Part shown: one piece after another, positions 46,708 through 55,154 of the stretch
Layout: each line of letters begins with the position of its first letter
Position numbering within the stretch: position 1 is the stretch's first letter
Source of the DNA: Limibacterium fermenti
GTDB lineage: Bacteria > Bacteroidota > Bacteroidia > Bacteroidales > Dysgonomonadaceae
Length of the DNA stretch: 64,000 nucleotides
NCBI RefSeq assembly: GCF_041902845.1
Contig: NZ_CP159486.1
Coordinates: forward strand, 1,240,001-1,304,000
Direction of reading: 5' to 3'
Translations under genes and position numbers: made by a program
Notes under the pieces: generated by a model
Database searches by the model: none
What the model saw: the letters and a program-made list of their open reading frames with translations, nothing else
What the model was told of the DNA's origin: nothing

Positions 46708-46843
46708 CCTGTATGAAGATACACCGACATTTATTCGATCTATGAACTTATCCGTGTACCATTCTACTAGTAAAACAAGCCCGTAAAGTTTGCTTATACT
46801 AATATCTCGTAAATAATCAATCAATTTAAAACAAAATCTAAGA

Positions 46844-49800
46844 ATGAAAGAAGTGATTTTAAATTTAACGAAAGGAATGATGCTCCTCTTGATGTGGACA
46901 TTTTCCGTATGTTTGTTTGCACAGGCCGTTACCGTGAAAGGAACGGTTACAGATGCAAAAGGAGAGCCTTTGATAGGCGTATCGGTGAAAATACAGGAAA
47001 CAGGAGCCGGCACTGTTACCGATGCCGAAGGCGACTTTATTTTACCGAATGTATCGCCCAATGCCGTATTGGAGGTTTCGTATGTCGGAATGCTTTCGCA
47101 AACCATTGCTCTTAACGGTAAAACAACCGTAAATATCGTGTTGCAAGAAGATACGGAAGCGTTAGAAGAAGTGGTGGTCGTTGGATATGGAAGCATGAAA
47201 AAAAGTGATCTGACAGGAGCTTTAAGCCAGGTGTCGGGAGACGATCTGAAAAATTTACCTGTTAGGAGTATCGCAGATGCTTTACAAGGTAAAACAGCGG
47301 GAGTTACCGTCACTTCAACCGGAGGAAGCCCCGGCACACCTCCTACCGTAAGGGTGCGCGGAGTAGGTACCGTGAATAATAATAATCCGTTGTATATCGT
47401 AGATGGATTGCCTCAAACAGATATAGGATGGCTGAATCCGAATAATATTGCATCAATGGAAATATTAAAAGATGCTTCTGCAACGGCTATTTACGGATCC
47501 CGGGCAGCCAATGGGGTAATTATTATCTCTACAAACAGAGGGGAGAGCGGTGAAAGTAAAACTCGAATCACATTGGATGCCTATTATGGCGTGCAAAATC
47601 CTATAAAGACTTATGACGTCATGAATGCTTCGGAATTTATCGATTATAAAAATCTGGCGAATACAAATGCCGGAAATGCTCCCTTTTATACCGATGATCA
47701 AAAGAACAAAATCTTACAGTTTTTGAAAGAGAATACCGGAAGTGAAGAGGGAACGAATTGGTGGAAAGAAATCAATCATAAAAATGCTCCCGTTCAGAAT
47801 TATGATTTATCCATTTCGGGAAGTGCTAATAACTTGGCATATCACACCAATCTGGGATATATGAAACAAGATGGCATCATAAACGGCTCGGATTTCGATA
47901 GAATTTCGTGGTTGACAAATATCGATCACCAAATGTATAAATGGTTGAAAATGGCTGGGAATATAGGGGTGATTAAACAATCCAGAAGAAATGTGACAGA
48001 AAATTCTCCCGGCTTTAATACTTCTTTTATTGCATTCACAGCCGATCCGATCTCTCCGGTATATAGAAAAGGATTAAAAAACATTCCTGATTTTTTGGAG
48101 TCAAGTTTTTTTATGGATCAAGTAGATCCGAATGATCGCTATTCATGGTATTCCCCTATACTGTTGACCAATAAGGAAAATCCGGTTGCTCAGACGGATA
48201 TTCGTAAAGATAATGTATGGAACGATCTGTCTTTAAAAGGCGGCCTGAATTTTGAAGCGAGCTTAACTTCTTGGCTAAAATTTAAAACAAGCGTAGGTGT
48301 CGATTTATATAGAGGAGGATCCGATGGTTTTAATCCTAAATTTTATCTGGACGGAGATCAATTCGCAAATGATGCAACCGTGAGCAAAAATTATTCAAAC
48401 TCCGATTATTGGGTGTGGGATAATACCTTGACTTTTAATAAAACCTTCGGCGAACATACTCTCTTAGCCATGATCGGCACTTCCGCCGAAGAAACAAAAT
48501 CGGAAGCGACGTCAGCCTCACGTCAAGGATTGGTAAGTAATGATGAGGCTCAAAGAATATTAGATGCAGCTTCAAAAAACCCTGCTGCAAGTGGTTGGAA
48601 ATCCGAATCGGCATTACAGTCATTATTTACGCGTCTGTTTTATTCTTATAAAGACCGGTATTTATTCACTGCTAATATCCGTCGAGACGGTTCTTCGAAT
48701 TTCGGACCCGGATATAAATGGGGAACCTTCCCTTCTTTCTCCGCAGGATGGAATTTCTCGGAAGAATCATTTTTGAATAATCTGGATTGGCTTTCAAATG
48801 GAAAATTACGTGCAAGCTGGGGACAAATTGGTAATCAGGCTATTTATGACATCAACGACGCAAGTAACAGAGGCGGAGCTTATCAGTCGACCTTTACGGG
48901 AAATTGGGGATATTATTTGTTTGGAAGTAATTTTAATTCTCAATTAATGGGAGGAAATAACTTAATGGGTAATTCGAATGTAAAATGGGAAACCACCGAA
49001 CAGTTTGATATAGGACTCGATTTAGGATTCTTCAAGAACACGTTGAACCTCAATATAGACTATTTCCAGAAAAAGACAAAAGATATGCTTTTGAAAGTTC
49101 CGCTACCATCTTATCTGGGATTTCCTAATAATCCATGGGTAAATGCAGGAAGCATTCGGAATAAAGGATGGGAAATAGATGTAAAATATAGAAATTCCAT
49201 TCAAGATTTTAATTATTCGTTGGGAGCTAATCTGTTTACTTTCAATAATGAGGTTTTGAGTTTGGGCGGGGGCGAACCCTTGTATGGTGGAGGATGGATA
49301 ACGGTTACTACCACTAAAACAGAAGAAGGAAAACCGATTGGTTACTTTTATGGACTGAAAACGGATGGTATTTTTCAAAATGAAGCTGAGATAAAAGCCT
49401 ATAAAAACAAAGAGGGTGGATTAATTCAGTCAACGGCCCGCCCTGGAGATTTGAAATTTTTAGATTTGAATGGCGATGGCGCCATTAATGCAAATGACAG
49501 GACAAATATCGGTAATCCTTTCCCGAAAATGAGTTATGGATTTAATATAGCAGCCGATTACAAGGGTTTTGACCTATCGCTTCTATTCCAAGGCACTTAT
49601 GGAAATAAGATAATGAATGCAAAAAAGATCGACATGAATTCCGGTGTGGGATGGTATAATGCTCCTAAAGATTTAATGAAAAAAGCGTGGTCTCCGACAA
49701 ATTCGACCAACGAACAGTTTCAAATAAATACGGACAACACCAATAATCTTCAGGTCTCGGATTGGTTGGTAGAGGACGGATCTTATTTGAGATTAAAGAA

Positions 49801-50017
49801 TATTCAATTAGGATATTCTTTACCGCAAAGCATATTATCTCATTATAATATTGCCAGTATTAGAATATGGGTAGGTGCATATAACTTACTCACCTTTACA
49901 AAATATACCGGATTGGATCCTGAAATTGGTAATAGCAACCCGCTTAATAATGGCGTTGACGATGGTTATTATCCTCAGTCCGCTACTTATATGATGGGAA
50001 TAAATTTGGCTTTTTAA
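46844..50017 (+). CDS. SusC/RagA-family TonB-linked outer-membrane transporter
   Basis: 1057 residues. A signal peptide ends near FSVCLFAQ. A carboxypeptidase-D-like domain follows (VTVKGTVTDAKGEPLIGVSVKI), then the SusC linker LEEVVVVGYGSMKKSDLTGAL, the plug (IADALQGKTAGVTVTSTGG, PLYIVDGLPQTD, ILKDASATAIYGSRAANGVIIIST) and a barrel ending in F. No STN domain is present, so it is not of the FecI/FecR-signalling kind. It imports bound oligosaccharide or glycoside with its SusD lid. First gene of the locus. Confidence 0.96.
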   Translation: MKEVILNLTKGMMLLLMWTFSVCLFAQAVTVKGTVTDAKGEPLIGVSVKIQETGAGTVTDAEGDFILPNVSPNAVLEVSYVGMLSQTIALNGKTTVNIVLQEDTEALEEVVVVGYGSMKKSDLTGALSQVSGDDLKNLPVRSIADALQGKTAGVTVTSTGGSPGTPPTVRVRGVGTVNNNNPLYIVDGLPQTDIGWLNPNNIASMEILKDASATAIYGSRAANGVIIISTNRGESGESKTRITLDAYYGVQNPIKTYDVMNASEFIDYKNLANTNAGNAPFYTDDQKNKILQFLKENTGSEEGTNWWKEINHKNAPVQNYDLSISGSANNLAYHTNLGYMKQDGIINGSDFDRISWLTNIDHQMYKWLKMAGNIGVIKQSRRNVTENSPGFNTSFIAFTADPISPVYRKGLKNIPDFLESSFFMDQVDPNDRYSWYSPILLTNKENPVAQTDIRKDNVWNDLSLKGGLNFEASLTSWLKFKTSVGVDLYRGGSDGFNPKFYLDGDQFANDATVSKNYSNSDYWVWDNTLTFNKTFGEHTLLAMIGTSAEETKSEATSASRQGLVSNDEAQRILDAASKNPAASGWKSESALQSLFTRLFYSYKDRYLFTANIRRDGSSNFGPGYKWGTFPSFSAGWNFSEESFLNNLDWLSNGKLRASWGQIGNQAIYDINDASNRGGAYQSTFTGNWGYYLFGSNFNSQLMGGNNLMGNSNVKWETTEQFDIGLDLGFFKNTLNLNIDYFQKKTKDMLLKVPLPSYLGFPNNPWVNAGSIRNKGWEIDVKYRNSIQDFNYSLGANLFTFNNEVLSLGGGEPLYGGGWITVTTTKTEEGKPIGYFYGLKTDGIFQNEAEIKAYKNKEGGLIQSTARPGDLKFLDLNGDGAINANDRTNIGNPFPKMSYGFNIAADYKGFDLSLLFQGTYGNKIMNAKKIDMNSGVGWYNAPKDLMKKAWSPTNSTNEQFQINTDNTNNLQVSDWLVEDGSYLRLKNIQLGYSLPQSILSHYNIASIRIWVGAYNLLTFTKYTGLDPEIGNSNPLNNGVDDGYYPQSATYMMGINLAF

Positions 50018-50019
50018 TC

Positions 50020-51705
50020 ATGAATAAAATTAGAAATGCAATGAAAAAATATGTATATATACTTTTGTTGAGCTGCCTGTGCCTTTTAATATCCTGCAGT
50101 GATTCTTTTCTTAATCGGGATCCCAGGGGGCGTTTGGATGAATCTGCGTATATGAATACGGATGATGCGGCTTTTAAATTGGTGACTTCCTGCTATGCTC
50201 CTTTACATGATGGCTTTGCGTACTCCATTAATAGAGTCGCAATTGGAAGTGAAAGTGTGGATGACGCCGATGGAGGCGGATCGGATGCCGGTGACCGGCC
50301 TCAAACGACCGAATTGGGGAAGGGATATCCGCTTTCCAGTAATCCTTTGTTACAGGAAGCCTGGACACAGCGCTATACAGGTATCGGGCGCTGTAATGTC
50401 GGTATCGCGCAATTAAGTAAGGAAGATCTGTCTTTAACAAGCGGAGGGGAACCTATTAGCAAGGAAACTATTTCTCGTTATATTTCCGAAATGAAGTTTC
50501 TTCGGGCGTGGTATTATTTTGATTTAGTCAATACGTTTGAAAGCGTTCCTCTAATAACAACGGTTCAATCGCCTTCCGATAGACTCGAAAAGGCATCAGT
50601 AGAGGAAATAAGGGTTCAGTTATATAAGGATTTGGATGATGCCATAAATGACCCGAATTTACCTTGGAGAAAGAATTTTGATTTGTCTACTGAGTTGGGG
50701 CGGGTATCTAAAGACGCTGTCTATACGTTCAAAGGACGTATTGCATTATTCTTTGCCGGACTGATGGAACAAAACAAAATGCAGGGAAATGCACAAGAAG
50801 AATATACGATAGCGAAAAATGCGGCGAAAGAGGTGATATCTAACGGTGGACTGGCATTGGCGACCGACTTTCAGGATTTATACGGAGGAGACTATGACAA
50901 AGGATTTGCTTCTTCTGAATCTCTATTTACATGTTTGAGCAAATATGTCCCTGAAACCGGATATTTGACGGATTCTTATGCTATCATGAATGTCGGAAGG
51001 AATAATGTGGGAGGATGGGGAGGCAATGTTCCCACAACTGATTTGGCGATGTCTTATGATACTCAAGATCCCAGAAAATTATTTACAATTATCAGCGATG
51101 GGGATATTTTCAAAAAAGGGAATGATCAAGAAATCCATAATTATAAGGGATACTATAATTTTAGTTTATTGCAAAATCGTAAGGCTTTTGTACCCTATGA
51201 TTATAGGGTAGATGGTAATTTGCAACGAAGTAAATGGGCTCCCTATTGGATAAGATATGCAGAAACATTATTGATTTATGCTGAGTCCGTATTAAAAACG
51301 GAGGGAAGTAAAGATGAAGTAGTGAAATATCTCAATATGGTTAGGCATAGAGCTTTTGTTTCTACATCAAAGAAAGATCAATTTGCCATCCAACGTAAAT
51401 TTGAAGGAACGTTAACAGATATCAATGAGCCGATATTTGAATCCCGGTTTGCTGTAAAAATAACGGATAATTTGGAACAAGTTATCAAGAATGAACGAAG
51501 AGCAGAATTCGCATTGGAAGGCCTTCGTTTATATGATTTAATTCGTTGGGGAGATTACGTTAAAACAATGCAAGCATTTTCCGCTAAATACAATTATGCC
51601 GGAAAAGGAAGTGAAGCATCGGATAGAAGTTGGCCGTTCCCGATTCCTCAGGCTGAAATAGACCGTTCCAACGGAGTTTTGACTCAAAATGAAAACTATA
51701 AATAA
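50020..51705 (+). CDS. SusD/RagB-family nutrient-binding lipoprotein
   Basis: 561 residues. The lipobox LCLLISC gives a lipid anchor. The SusD TPR-like fold shows SDSFLNRDPRGRLDESAYMNTDDAAFKLVTSCYAPL, AEMKFLRAWYYFDLVNTF-type helix and ERRAEFALEGLRLYDLIRWGDYVKTM at the C-terminus. It caps SusC and binds substrate. It starts 2 bases after the SusC stop (a second ATG at 50041 is possible). Confidence 0.95.
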   Translation: MNKIRNAMKKYVYILLLSCLCLLISCSDSFLNRDPRGRLDESAYMNTDDAAFKLVTSCYAPLHDGFAYSINRVAIGSESVDDADGGGSDAGDRPQTTELGKGYPLSSNPLLQEAWTQRYTGIGRCNVGIAQLSKEDLSLTSGGEPISKETISRYISEMKFLRAWYYFDLVNTFESVPLITTVQSPSDRLEKASVEEIRVQLYKDLDDAINDPNLPWRKNFDLSTELGRVSKDAVYTFKGRIALFFAGLMEQNKMQGNAQEEYTIAKNAAKEVISNGGLALATDFQDLYGGDYDKGFASSESLFTCLSKYVPETGYLTDSYAIMNVGRNNVGGWGGNVPTTDLAMSYDTQDPRKLFTIISDGDIFKKGNDQEIHNYKGYYNFSLLQNRKAFVPYDYRVDGNLQRSKWAPYWIRYAETLLIYAESVLKTEGSKDEVVKYLNMVRHRAFVSTSKKDQFAIQRKFEGTLTDINEPIFESRFAVKITDNLEQVIKNERRAEFALEGLRLYDLIRWGDYVKTMQAFSAKYNYAGKGSEASDRSWPFPIPQAEIDRSNGVLTQNENYK

Positions 51706-51706
51706 T

Positions 51707-53212
51707 ATGACAACGTATTCACGTAGAAAATTTTTAAAGACGGCGGCTTTAGGGGCTGCCGGTCTTACCATTGTTCCCAACACGATATTGGGAAAGGCAC
51801 GGGGGTATACCTCCCCGAGTGATAAACTGAACATTGCCGGTATCGGTATCGGGGGGATGGGTCGCCGCAACCTGGCAAACATGAAAACCGAAAACATCAT
51901 CGCCTTATGCGATGTGGACTGGAGATACGCCTCGAAAACATTCAACGATTTCCCCAAAGCCAAACGCTATAAGGACTGGCGGGTTATGTTCGAGGAAATG
52001 GGTAACTCCATCGATGCCGTCCTGGTGGCCACTCCCGACCATACCCATGCGGGGGTGGCGGCCCATGCCATCACCCTGGGAAAACATACCTATGTGCAAA
52101 AACCGCTGACGCACTCCGTCTATGAGTCAAGGCTGCTTACAAAACTGTCGCAGAAATACAAAGTCGCCACTCAAATGGGCAACCAGGGCAACTCCTTCGA
52201 CTGGTGCCGGCAGGTAGCCGAATGGGTGAAATCGGGAATCATCGGCGACGTATACGAAGCCCATTGCTGGACGGACCGGCCCATCTGGCCGCAAGGATTG
52301 CCCGAACCCAAAGGAGGCGTGCCGGTTCCTTCGACACTGGATTGGGATTTGTTTGTGGGGCCGGCCAAAAAACGCCCGTACGATCCGGCCTACACACCGT
52401 GGAACTGGCGCGGCTTTTGGGATTTCGGTACCGGCGCGCTGGGGGATATGGCCTGCCATATCATGGATCCCCTGTATTGGGCCCTGGACTTGAAATACCC
52501 GGTCGGCGTATCGGCCAGTTCAACGTTGTCCAACCTGTATTCCCCGCCCCAGGCACAAATCGTAAAGTACCGGTTCCCTGCACGCCCGGCCGCCGGAAAG
52601 GTGAACATGCCGGAATTGACGGTTTACTGGTATGACGGGGGATTGCTTCCCGACCGCCCGGAAGAATTGAAAGACGGGGAGATGATGGGTGATTCCAACG
52701 GAGGTATTATTTTGGTAGGAACGAAAGGGAAGATCATGACCGGTTGCTATGGAATGAATCCGACCTTATTGCCTACATCAAAGATGGACGGTTTTAAACA
52801 GCCGGAAGCTACCCTGGCGCGTGTCAAGGGCGGCAACGGGAATATCTGGGACACCAATGCCCATGAACAGGATTGGATAAGGGCTTGCAAGGAATCGCCG
52901 GCAAACAGGCGGGAAGCTTCGTCGAACTTCGGATTTTCGGGGCCTTTCAACGAAATGGTGGTTATGGGCGTACTGGCCGTACGGCTTTCGGGATTGCACC
53001 GGGAGTTGAAATGGGACGGGGAGAACATGCGTTTCACCAATATATCCCCGAACGATACGATCAAAATCGTAACCGTGGATGAATATGCGGTGATTGACGG
53101 CGATCCGAAATTCGACCGGCGGTTTGCCGACTTCAATGCGTTGGAGATGGCAAACGAATGGATCCGGCATACCTATGAGAACGGGTTTTCGCTTCCCGAT
53201 ATGCCTAAATAG
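51707..53212 (+). CDS. Tat-exported Gfo/Idh/MocA oxidoreductase (copy 1)
   Basis: 501 residues. SRRKFLKTAALGAAGLTIVP is a twin-arginine signal. The NAD(P)-binding fold follows (NIAGIGIGGMGRRNL, then DAVLVATPDHTHAGVAAHAITLGKHTYVQKPLTHS). The family lysine is kept in QKPL, though the usual glutamate before it is Q. The C-terminal part carries DRPIWPQGLPEPKGG and NWRGFWDFGTGALGDMACHIMDPLYW, typical of the secreted Bacteroidota group that includes GH109-type and C3-glycoside dehydrogenases. Its codons are visibly GC-richer than those of SusCD. Starts 1 base after SusD; a start at 51689 would overlap. Confidence 0.9.
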   Translation: MTTYSRRKFLKTAALGAAGLTIVPNTILGKARGYTSPSDKLNIAGIGIGGMGRRNLANMKTENIIALCDVDWRYASKTFNDFPKAKRYKDWRVMFEEMGNSIDAVLVATPDHTHAGVAAHAITLGKHTYVQKPLTHSVYESRLLTKLSQKYKVATQMGNQGNSFDWCRQVAEWVKSGIIGDVYEAHCWTDRPIWPQGLPEPKGGVPVPSTLDWDLFVGPAKKRPYDPAYTPWNWRGFWDFGTGALGDMACHIMDPLYWALDLKYPVGVSASSTLSNLYSPPQAQIVKYRFPARPAAGKVNMPELTVYWYDGGLLPDRPEELKDGEMMGDSNGGIILVGTKGKIMTGCYGMNPTLLPTSKMDGFKQPEATLARVKGGNGNIWDTNAHEQDWIRACKESPANRREASSNFGFSGPFNEMVVMGVLAVRLSGLHRELKWDGENMRFTNISPNDTIKIVTVDEYAVIDGDPKFDRRFADFNALEMANEWIRHTYENGFSLPDMPK

Positions 53213-53220
53213 GATATACG

Positions 53221-53252
53221 CCCCTGACGAAAATTCAGAGATTCGTCAGGGG
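53221..53252 (+). terminator. Hairpin after the first Gfo/Idh gene
   Basis: 11-bp stem CCCCTGACGAA (53221-53231) with TTCGTCAGGGG (53242-53252). No T tail, so it may rather protect the mRNA 3' end. Confidence 0.6.
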
Positions 53253-53426
53253 TACCAGTAAGAATAAATACAAAATATTTTACTGAAAATAAAGTCAAAA
53301 GAGTTCTTTGACATATTGGTTTACACGTTTATCCGTTTTCGGCAGTCGGCGGGTTGTACAATTTTGTGCCTTTCCAGCGAACTCCCCGCTTCTGAATTTT
53401 TTATTCCCGGCTTCTTTATTTTCATT

Positions 53427-53459
53427 TTTGCTTTCTTCTGAAAATTATTTGTAACTTTG
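53427..53459 (+). promoter_or_regulatory. Promoter of the vapBC-type module
   Basis: TTTG at 53427-53430, spacer 21, TAACTTTG at 53452-53459, 39 bases before the ATG. Confidence 0.6.
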
Positions 53460-53498
53460 CGTGTTATTGATTTTGCAAACAAAGAGTAAGGAGAAACA

Positions 53499-53684
53499 AT
53501 GATGGATACAACAAAGAAAACAGAAAGAAAGAAGAAACCTTGGAAGACTGCGGCTGACGTAATTAGGGAAGAACAAGGGGTGAAGGAATCGGAAGACAGG
53601 CCGAAATCAAAAGTGGAATTATTCTGGGAAAAATATCCTCACGGCATTTTAGAGATTGTAGATATGGACGCTATCTTGGAATAA
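53499..53684 (+). CDS. Small antitoxin of a PIN-type module (VapB role)
   Basis: 61 residues, strongly basic at the N-terminus (KKTERKKKPWKTAADVIREEQG) and acidic at the C-terminus (ILEIVDMDAILE). No classical DNA-binding fold is recognised. It ends 4 bases before the PIN gene, so it is the likely antitoxin, called by position and size. Confidence 0.6.
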   Translation: MMDTTKKTERKKKPWKTAADVIREEQGVKESEDRPKSKVELFWEKYPHGILEIVDMDAILE

Positions 53685-53688
53685 TCGC

Positions 53689-54120
53689 ATGCGGTATTAT
53701 TTGGATACGAATATATTAATCTTTCTTTTAGGAAAGCAATTCGAAGAGATGGATGTCAATGTATGGACCAAACTCAAAGATTATTCGTCTATTTTGTATG
53801 CCAGTAATTTTGCCGTGCAGGAGCTTCTTTTTTTGTTTCGCATCGGAAAATTGAAGTATAAGAAGTTCGACAGCCATTACAAGTGTGAGAACGATATACT
53901 AAAATCGCTTATAGAAGACAACGGTTTGGAGATTGTCTATTTTAATGCCTGTCATTTCAAGGCATATAAATCGTTGCAAATTGCGGAAGACCATAAAGAC
54001 ATGAATGACCATGCTATCATTGCTCAGGCTATTGCCGACCGGATACCGCTCATTTCTTCCGACCACGAGTTTCAGAATTACACCGAGCAGGGTTTGGATT
54101 TTATCTTAAACAGGAGGTGA
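53689..54120 (+). CDS. PIN-domain ribonuclease toxin (VapC type)
   Basis: 143 residues. The PIN active-site acids are in YYLDTN (D6), VQELL (the glutamate near 45), and EDHKDMNDHAIIAQA and ISSDHEF near the C-terminus. It would cut RNA when free of antitoxin. The frame is intact, unlike the HigB and Txe-like toxins here. It splits the SusC-led locus after the first Gfo/Idh gene. Confidence 0.85.
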   Translation: MRYYLDTNILIFLLGKQFEEMDVNVWTKLKDYSSILYASNFAVQELLFLFRIGKLKYKKFDSHYKCENDILKSLIEDNGLEIVYFNACHFKAYKSLQIAEDHKDMNDHAIIAQAIADRIPLISSDHEFQNYTEQGLDFILNRR

Positions 54121-54175
54121 GAAGTGAGTAAATAAGAGAATAAAAATAGGGAGCATCCGGAACCCGGATAATTAC

Positions 54176-54221
54176 AAAAAAAACGTGTAAACCAATTGAT
54201 TTGAGTTTGCACGTTTTTTTT
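54176..54221 (+). terminator. Terminator after the PIN module
   Basis: Stem AAAAAAAACGTGTAAAC (54176-54192) with GTTTGCACGTTTTTTTT (54205-54221, one T-G pair). Confidence 0.8.
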
Positions 54222-54223
54222 GA

Positions 54224-54244
54224 GGCACTATAAATAATAGTGCC
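54224..54244. repeat. Small perfect palindrome upstream of the isomerase gene
   Basis: GGCACTAT (54224-54231) and ATAGTGCC (54237-54244) around AAATA. No TAnnTTTG box lies between here and the next ATG, so this may be an operator or a second terminator stem. Confidence 0.5.
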
Positions 54245-54292
54245 TTCGATGATGTCGCTCTTTGATTGGAATACAATAAAATTTTAAACAAT

Positions 54293-55147
54293 ATGAAAAC
54301 AACAAAAACTTTAATAATCGTTCTGGCGTGCCTTTTATCGGGTACGGCCTGTGCGCAGCACAAGAATCAAACAAAGGCGGATAAACAGGGGTGGCACCTT
54401 TCCATGCAATCGTATACTTTCCATTTGTTTTCAGTCATGGAATCATTGGATAAAACGCAGGATTTGGGAATCCGCTTTATCGAAATCTATCCCGGACAAA
54501 AACTCGGAAACGGCTTCGGGGACGATGTTTTCGGCTACCAGTTGAATGACGGGCAACAAAAAAAGCTCAGGCAGGAAGCAAAGAAAAGGAATATCCGGAT
54601 CGTTTCTTCAGGGGTTTGGGTCGCTAACCGGGAAGAATGGGAGGCTGTATTTTCTTTTGCCAAAAAGATGAAGATGGAGTTTATCAGCGCCGAGCCTGCC
54701 CGTGAAGATTGGGACGTGGTGGAAGCCCTGGCTAAGAAATACCGCATAAAAGTCGCGACCCATAATCATCCGAATGAAAATTCGTATTGGAAGCCGGAGA
54801 TATTGCTGAAGAACATCGGTCAAAGAGCTCCGTTGTTAGGCGCTTGTGCCGATGTAGGGCATTACAAAAGGATGGACATAGAGCCGGTATCGGCCCTCAA
54901 ACAATTGGAAGGACGAATCGTTTCGTTGCATTTTAAGGATATTGCCCCTAAAGGAGAGGACGGGATCCTGGAAGATGTGGTATGGGGGACGGGTGTCCTG
55001 AATGTAAAGGATATGATGCAGGAGCTCAAGCGGCAACACTTCAAGGGCTATTTCACGATAGAATATGAAGCCGACTGGGAAAACAATTTACCGCAGATAA
55101 AGCAATCGATCGAGTATTTCAATCAGGTTGTAAACGAAATCTTATAA
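54293..55147 (+). CDS. Exported sugar phosphate isomerase/epimerase-like TIM barrel (AP_endonuc_2)
   Basis: 284 residues from the ATG at 54293, with the signal peptide MKTTKTLIIVLACLLSGTACAQ. The xylose-isomerase-like barrel shows FIEIYPGQ, VATHNHPNEN, ACADVGHYKR, VSLHFKDI and FTIEYEADW, the usual metal-site acids and histidines. Exported members in Bacteroidota act on oxidised (3-keto) glycosides or epimerise sugars, rather than on sugar phosphates. The TTG at 54266 is skipped. Leads the second part of the locus, 7 bases from the FAD gene. Confidence 0.85.
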   Translation: MKTTKTLIIVLACLLSGTACAQHKNQTKADKQGWHLSMQSYTFHLFSVMESLDKTQDLGIRFIEIYPGQKLGNGFGDDVFGYQLNDGQQKKLRQEAKKRNIRIVSSGVWVANREEWEAVFSFAKKMKMEFISAEPAREDWDVVEALAKKYRIKVATHNHPNENSYWKPEILLKNIGQRAPLLGACADVGHYKRMDIEPVSALKQLEGRIVSLHFKDIAPKGEDGILEDVVWGTGVLNVKDMMQELKRQHFKGYFTIEYEADWENNLPQIKQSIEYFNQVVNEIL

Positions 55148-55154
55148 GAAAAAA

